Shown here one piece after another: positions 58,745 through 64,000 of a stretch of DNA of 64,000 nucleotides (the stretch's first letter is position 1; each line of letters starts with the position of its first letter). Source of the DNA: Larix kaempferi (lineage: Eukaryota; Streptophyta; Pinopsida; Pinales; Pinaceae); NCBI GenBank assembly GCA_027924585.1, contig BSBM01000261.1, positions 2,093,501 through 2,157,500 on the forward strand. The letters run 5' to 3'. The notes under the pieces are model-generated. The model did no database searches. It was not told the origin of the DNA and was given only the letters and a program-made list of their open reading frames with translations. Made by a program: the position numbers and the translations under genes.

Positions 58745-60020
58745 ACTTTCGTGTTTCTGCTAAAGGCCATGTCAAGTGTAGCTTGAGATCCTTGAGTATT
58801 TTCACATTCAGCTTCTTCTTCTCTTATGTCTTTTCTCGATTTCTGCCCAATTGTTTTGGAAGATTTATCTACAAAGTCTTCCGAAGAGGTGGGGGAGGTT
58901 ACAGATATGGATTTGGTGATTTATGCATAGGAAGGAGAGGTGTTTCTTTGAATTTTTTAGGGTTTGAGGTATTCTAGGGTTGGGGGTATTTTGGGGATTC
59001 ATGAATTTGGGGGATCTCTTGGGATTCCTGGTGTTCAAGGATTTCTCCTTCTTCAGGGGCTTCATGGGTTTCCTGAGTTTCTGGGGTTTTGAGGATTTTG
59101 AATCTATTCTCATTGTTAGTGGCTTTTGATTTTTGTTGCTAGGGGTTCTTTCCTGTGCCTTCGATTTATTTTGAAAAGGCCTTTGGTCCAGATCTAGGGT
59201 TAGGATTTTTTTGGATGGTTGTCCAATGATCTATTTTCCCTTGTGAGTCCAGATCTATGGTTTTTTTTTTGCAGTAGCGTGCGAAGTGGCCATATTCATG
59301 ACAATACCTACATTTGAATGGGATTTTCTCGTAATCAAGCTCTTGGATGTGAGACCAGCCTGCCACGGTGAGGTTTATAGCTTCGAGGAGTCCATGCTCG
59401 AGGTCGACTTCAACGTAGATCCTTGCGCATGAGTATCGATTCTTTCTGTCAGCTTTGTCTATGTATTTTTCAAGGACATTTACAATGGCTTCTAATGATT
59501 CAGGATTCCAGCAGTGAAGAGGGAGGTACGAGAGTCTCACCCAAACTGGGACTGTGGAGGGGACATCTTGAGTCAGATCAAAGTCTGGATTCCATTTGTT
59601 TAGGTAGAGCCCTTTTGGTCCCATGAAATATGGCCCATTCCTGAATATTAGCTCTCGATCATGCTTGCTTTCGAAGACAAAAGCGAAGAAGCCCTTTCCT
59701 AGAAGGTAAGAGTTGACATCCTCTGAGATTAGGGGTGTCCAGTTTTTTTGAACCCAAGTGTTGGTAGCTTTTGGAGAGGGCCACAGGCCTGTGAATTGAC
59801 CAATTAAGCCTCATTCTGAGAGATTGAGGGAATTTTTGCACGGTTGCTCGATCGAGAGTGCTACCGTAGGTATTTCAGATAGATTTTTCACGATTTTTTT
59901 CTTCTTTCCTTGCATAGAGATGAGCTTCATGAATTCGTTGAGCTCAGGTGGAGGGGGAGGAGGGTCAGGGAATCCATCGAGGGCCATCAAGGGAAAATCC
60001 CGAGCCCTAGTTGGAGGCAT
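58745..60020 (-). pseudogene. LINE ORF1: DUF4283-type protein with zinc knuckle
   Basis: RNA-binding partner protein of plant L1 LINEs. Starts at 60020 (MPPTRARDFPLMALDGFPDP) followed by a six-Pro run. The DUF4283-like part (59800-59400) has IGQFTGLWPSP, LLGKGFFAFVFESKHDRELI, FRNGPYFMGPKGLYLNKWNP, VPVWVRLSYLPLHCW and ARIYVEVDLEHGLLEAINL. A perfect CCHC knuckle CRYCHEYGHFARYC follows at about 59270-59310, then an acidic Pro/Glu-rich tail. One in-frame TGA at about 59808 and stops in the tail (near 59150 and 58975). The CCHC spacing (C-x2-C-x4-H-x4-C) is intact. Confidence 0.85.
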
Positions 60021-60195
60021 CGATCAAAGTTCCTTTCAGATGCTGGTCTTCCGAGGCCTAAGATCGGACCACGAACGATGAATCATATCTGTGCGTGGCC
60101 TCAGTTCGCAGGCTCACGTGAAACAGAGCTCAGCCGGCTCGCCACAGTGTGCTCACACTCCTCCGATGCCAATCACAGTCAAAAGGGGGGGGGGC

Positions 60196-60420
60196 GAGTA
60201 TTAATGTTTTCTACAAATTTAATTTCTTGTTTTAGAATGGTGGGGATGAGTATTAATGTTTTCTACAAATTTTTAATTTCTTGTTTTAGAATGGTGTCTT
60301 TCAAATGATTACTAATAGTTAACTAGTATTTTTGGTTGGAGTATTTTTGTAAAGAAAAGGGGATGAGCATTATTGTTTTTTACAAATTTAATTTCTTTTT
60401 TTAGAATGGTGTCTTTCAAA
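60196..60420 (+). repeat. Three-copy local repeat at the LINE target site
   Basis: gagtattaatgttttctaca starts at 60196 and 60248, and a variant (gagcattattg..) at 60365. The same text precedes the LINE at 55270-55290, so the LINE went into this small repeat cluster. Confidence 0.85.
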
Positions 60421-61882
60421 TCATTACTAGTAATTAGTTATAATTAATTATGAATTGGTTGGAGTAGAGATTCTAGGAGGGACAAGAGTTGAGAGTTGAG
60501 GTTAATTAGAAGCATGTTCTAGAAGCATGTTCAAGGAAGTGGGGAAATGGGTTTTATGACCATATGATGATAATTTTGATATGAGCACCTAGAAAAATTG
60601 ATTTCCCTTGTTTGAATTCAATGATTAATCCCATTATTCTTGACCTTGAAATTTAATTTCATAAAATAAATCTGGTATACTAAACTCCTTTATATTTATT
60701 TCAATTAGTATTACTTAGTTTTTTCTTGGTTAAAAACACTATTCTTTTAAGAATAAGGATAATTCAACGACACTATCATACCCAAACTAGAGTATACTAA
60801 GATAATTAATACAACTTAGCACCACACATAAATATAACTAAGCATAAAATAATAACATAAGCATAATAAAAACACGAAAAGAAAACATATTTTTGAATTG
60901 TTAGAAGAACAACCAAATCACTTTGCTAAATTAAGAATGTAGAAACCATAATCCATACAAAAGCACCAAGATCTTTAGTTATAATACAACCAATAATTAT
61001 CTTGATGTATTTTAGTTATTTATAAAATGCTACAAATCTATCACTTAATTTCCTTTTGAATTGCAATAATGGCTAATATCAAATCACCAAGGTGCACAAT
61101 TATAGTCCACGGATCGACCCCAAAAATGATGTATAGATACAACAAATTAACATACATTAACATGTAGGATTTCCGTGCTTGTAACAAATTACATCAAAAT
61201 ACACCCAAAAAGTACATAACTTGAATGTTTGAAATTTTTTTAAGCAAGTGCTAATACTCAATCAACACTATTTGAACCTTAAAAAATGCCTCATTCCAAA
61301 GCATGTCCACTAGTTCATAGATATATTGAATGTTTGATAGAATTTTAAACCAAGCGCTAACCCTCAATGAACACCAAGTGGACGTAAAAGAATGTGTCAT
61401 CCCAAAGTATGTCCATTGGCTCAAAAACCTTCTATCTTTGAAACTTAGGAACAAAGTGTTGGCATTATAGAGAATTATTAAAAATGCTATAAATTTGGTG
61501 TCATAGGTTAAAAATTGTATACCAGAAACATAGAATAGCCTAAGGATTTGCTGCCCAAAATCAACGATAGGGTCAACTATTCACTAAATACAAGAATCCA
61601 TTTGAAAAATAATAACATAAAGTAAATTTACAAACTATCCATTTGAAAAATAATAACATAAAGTAAATTTACAAACTAGTTTACAATATTTAAGGTTAGA
61701 GATGTGTACTACAAGGCCAGCTATCTCTAGACCACAACTAATCATTATGGCTGAGTCGAGTAGTTAGTCGAAGCAACATGTGATACTCTAATGTCTTCTA
61801 AAATGAAATTCATATCTACTAGACAAATGAATATATAAAAAGCTATATTGCATGCACATGATTTAGTGTGAGGTCAGTGGAG
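60421..61882. other. Unassigned A/T-rich sequence
   Basis: No gene recognised. Contains a perfect 41-bp tandem duplication (atccatttgaaaaataataa.. at 61596 and 61637). Confidence 0.45.
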
Positions 61883-62740
61883 TGTAGGGAATATACAATG
61901 GAATAAAATCATCTAAAGGGTCTTCGCAAATGCTTCTATTTCTCTTAACCAATTGAACATGTAAGAAATGATGCATGATTGGACTAGATGAGGTTAGAAA
62001 GTACTTTCACATCTTAGTTTCTAATATTCTAGAATCTATCAGAGATAGAAGCTAAGAGGTTGTGAGACCATGTGATCTTTGTGGGTTATAATACATCAAT
62101 AAGAATTGTTGTATATGAGTTGCAAAAGTGGTTCAACTTTGTTGAAACTATTGAAATTTGTATTGGTGTTTTGCGTAGTTGGAGTTGTTGGAATATATGT
62201 TCATATTCATATACCATATTTGGAGCTTTTTTTCCAAATATTATGTATCTCTTAACCACGGTTTTATGGTTGTTTTTGTTGAAGAAACTTGGAAGCATTC
62301 ACTTGTAATGGCATGCTAGTGTAATGTGTCTTACACGAATTGTCATCTTGTTTTATAGGGCATCATTATTCCTCTAGAAGGCGGGGACAATATTTGTGAG
62401 ATAAGCATAACCTTTCGAGACCATGACTACCTTTAGCCAAAATTCCAAAATCATATTGATAAAATTATCCAATGGATGCTTTTGAGGGAGTGGTTTCTTA
62501 GATGCTTGATGCATGTGGTAATACATCCTACCTTGATTTTATCTTCATAATCATATGGTATCCATCTCTATCAATTCCATCTCCTACATGAACTAATTTT
62601 TTCAAACTCATTAGCATTCTCTATAATGTAGTATGAACTTCACTTTGTCTCTATGCTTCTCTATGATATGTCTTCAATTCTCCTAGATATGTCCTTAGGT
62701 ATACATTATTTGTTTCTAATCACTTATAGGTATCTATAAG

Positions 62741-63090
62741 ATTAATGATATTTACATAAGTCATCTCTAAATTAAGCTTGTCCAAATATCTCAGGGATTT
62801 CAAAGAGTCGTCCATGAAAATATCACGAACTTCTTCTTAATATGAAACTTTATACATCGTTTGCAACCAAGTCTATCACTCTATAAGGATTCAATTCTAG
62901 TAGGTGTAGGGTGCAAAGAGGAAGATTAATGATATTTACATAAGTCATCTCTAAATTAAGCTTGTCCAAATATCTCAGGGATTTCAAAGAGTCGTCCATG
63001 AAAATATCACGAACTTCTTCTTAATATGAAACTTTATACATCGTTTGCAACCAAGTCTATCACTCTATAAGGATTCAATTCTAGTAGGTG
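62741..63090 (+). repeat. 185-bp tandem duplication in R1 copy 2
   Basis: ttaatgatatttacataagt begins at 62741 and at 62926. The units are identical over almost all of their length, and copy 1 has only one, so the duplication is recent. Confidence 0.93.
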
Positions 63091-63376
63091 AACCTATAGA
63101 TTTTCTTCTAGTGGGTCACTTCTAAAACTATTCTAGAGCTTCTACAATAACACAAGTCTTAGCATATATTGTGTTGGAATAATAAGATATATAAAATACT
63201 AGGAAGAACAAGGTGGAGGAGTGAATGTGGTATCCTTGGTAATGTTGGAGAGTAAGAGGATATCCTTGATGAACAACGGTAGTGGGTTTGGAGCAAAGGA
63301 TTTTATCAAGTGAGTGGAGGGAGATGAATGGGGTGTCTAGAGGATGATAACATAGTGGGTCAGTGGATGTTGCAAG

Positions 63377-63987
63377 TGTTGAGATTTTACTTAAGAAGTT
63401 ATGTTATTCATAATTCTTTAGACTTTAATTCAATTTATATCATATCATAAAAACTGCATGCATAAGGATCATTGAAAGAAACGCATTCACGACATACACA
63501 AAGATTTAACCTGGGAAACTCTCTTGGGGAAGAAAAACCACTATAACTTCTTCAGTGTAGATTCATCAAGAAAGTACAATGTCAATACAATGAAGAGCTA
63601 AAGCTCTCTTATAGAAAAATACCCTAGATACAAAGATAAGATAAAACCCGAGATATTAGTCTTCCTCCAACTGCTTCTTCTCTCTCTTACGCACTTGTAT
63701 CACCGACTTGATGTGAACTTGCTTGATGTACAAATGAGATAGGTATCCTTCTTACTTATACCTTCATTTTCTATTTCCATGCTTTTCAGGGTTTTCTAGA
63801 ACTTTCCGGGGGTTTCATTTCTAGAAATTTCCAGAGGTTTCCTTTCTAGAACTTTCCGGGGATTTCCTTTCTAGAACTTTCTGGAGATTTCCTTTCTAGA
63901 ACTTTCTGGAGGTTTCCTTTCTAGAAATTTCCTGGGGGTTCATGGCCTACATAAGAATATCTTCTGAAGCTACATAAAATATCAACA
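63377..63987. mobile_element. Solo LTR (611 bp) inserted in R1 copy 2
   Basis: Begins TGTTGA and ends TCAACA (6-bp inverted termini). Left flank gcaag (63372-63376), right flank acaag (63988-63992), a 5-bp TSD with one change, and R1 sequence resumes right after it. Only one LTR and no internal region, so it arose by LTR-LTR recombination or similar. The text resembles copia-type LTRs (..gatttaacctgggaaactc..gaaaaaccact), but family and orientation are not proven. Confidence 0.82.
63793..63942. promoter_or_regulatory. Six 25-bp tandem units forming heat-shock-element-like clusters
   Basis: tttctagaa starts at 63793, 63818, 63843, 63868, 63893 and 63918, period exactly 25 bp. Each unit reads TTCnnGAAnnTTCnnGRGnnTTCnn, i.e. 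five pentamers in the alternating pattern bound by heat shock factors (the fourth is GAG/GGG in place of GAA). Located inside the solo LTR. Binding itself is inference. Confidence 0.7.
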
Positions 63988-64000
63988 ACAAGGAGATTGG

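Larger units (their letters stand above)
55289..60180 (-). mobile_element. L1-type LINE with internal deletion, flanked by TSD
   Basis: About 4.9 kb. The 5' end (sense) is at 60180, ORF1 from 60020, ORF2 from about 58667, and the poly(A) tail shows as a T-run at 55289-55297. The flanking duplication is aaaaggggatgagtatt (55274-55290) on the left and aaaag(n)cgagtatt with a longer G-run (60181-60202) on the right. Both ORFs are broken, and ORF2 lacks its RT core, so it cannot move by itself. The 5' part is present, which is unusual because LINEs are often 5' truncated. Confidence 0.88.
61883..64000 (+). repeat. Dispersed repeat R1, copy 2 (interrupted by a solo LTR)
   Basis: Homologous to 40079-41490. 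Starts TGTAGGGAATATA. It runs to 63376, is interrupted by the solo LTR 63377-63987, and resumes at 63988 as acaaggagattgg, matching gcaaggaggttgg of copy 1 (about 41433-41445). Carries a private 185-bp tandem duplication. Continues beyond the window. Confidence 0.8.

Noticed and set aside
40079-64000. R1 copies as the two LTRs of one giant retrotransposon
   Set aside because: No PBS after copy 1 and no polypurine tract before copy 2 (61860-61882), and no retroelement genes in the right order between them. Kept only as a hypothesis.
1-64000. tRNA, rRNA, organelle insertion or CRISPR-like arrays
   Set aside because: Scanned by eye on both strands; no cloverleaf consensus boxes, rRNA core words, plastid gene text or spaced direct repeats of CRISPR type were found. 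A covariance-model search would be needed to exclude tRNAs firmly.

Overview
This is nuclear DNA from a seed plant with a large, repeat-packed genome, most likely a conifer or other gymnosperm. The basis is the density of nested Ty3/gypsy and copia-type LTR elements, a plant L1-type LINE with an RNase H tail, and one broken exon of a conifer-like cellulose synthase gene. I see no intact host gene, rRNA, tRNA or CRISPR array. Nearly every coding stretch is a decayed transposon gene.

Layout. At 1-1719 and 4419-4621 (+) lies an old, stop-ridden Ty3/gypsy pol gene. It is split by a 2.7 kb non-autonomous LTR element (1720-4413) that carries only a gag-like ORF, has a perfect 5-bp target duplication (attac), and whose removal rejoins the pol reading frame. 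At 4622 the same pol gene is cut again by a Tat-type Ty3/gypsy array on the minus strand, arranged LTR - internal A - LTR - internal B - truncated LTR (4622-31362). Each internal region has a primer binding site, a long leader, a proline/glycine-rich gag with tandem repeats, protease, reverse transcriptase/RNase H and integrase. Unit B also has a second (archaeal-type) RNase H that lies downstream of integrase; unit A has lost most of it in a 540-bp deletion. The outer LTRs resemble each other more than either resembles the middle one.

A second Tat element on the plus strand (31363-40078) is inserted in the right-hand LTR of that array. It is cut off inside its RNase H by a dispersed repeat (R1 copy 1, from 40079). 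The layers therefore stack: old gypsy < gag-only element and Tat tandem < plus-strand Tat < R1.

From about 45.2 to 51 kb the sequence is different. It holds broken exons of host genes: a cellulose synthase exon with a splice acceptor, and unrecognised exon-like pieces with plausible splice sites. At 52919-53244 is a small inverted-repeat (MITE-like) element with an 8-bp target duplication. At 55289-60180 (-) is a LINE with ORF1 (DUF4283 plus zinc knuckle) and an ORF2 that keeps endonuclease, zf-RVT and RNase H but has lost the reverse transcriptase core. A second R1 copy starts at 61883 and is interrupted by a solo LTR (63377-63987) containing six 25-bp units built from heat-shock-element-like pentamers.

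All element genes shown here carry stops, frameshifts or deletions, so none is expected to be autonomous. Coordinates of degraded domains are approximate; LTR, TSD, PBS and repeat boundaries were read base by base.
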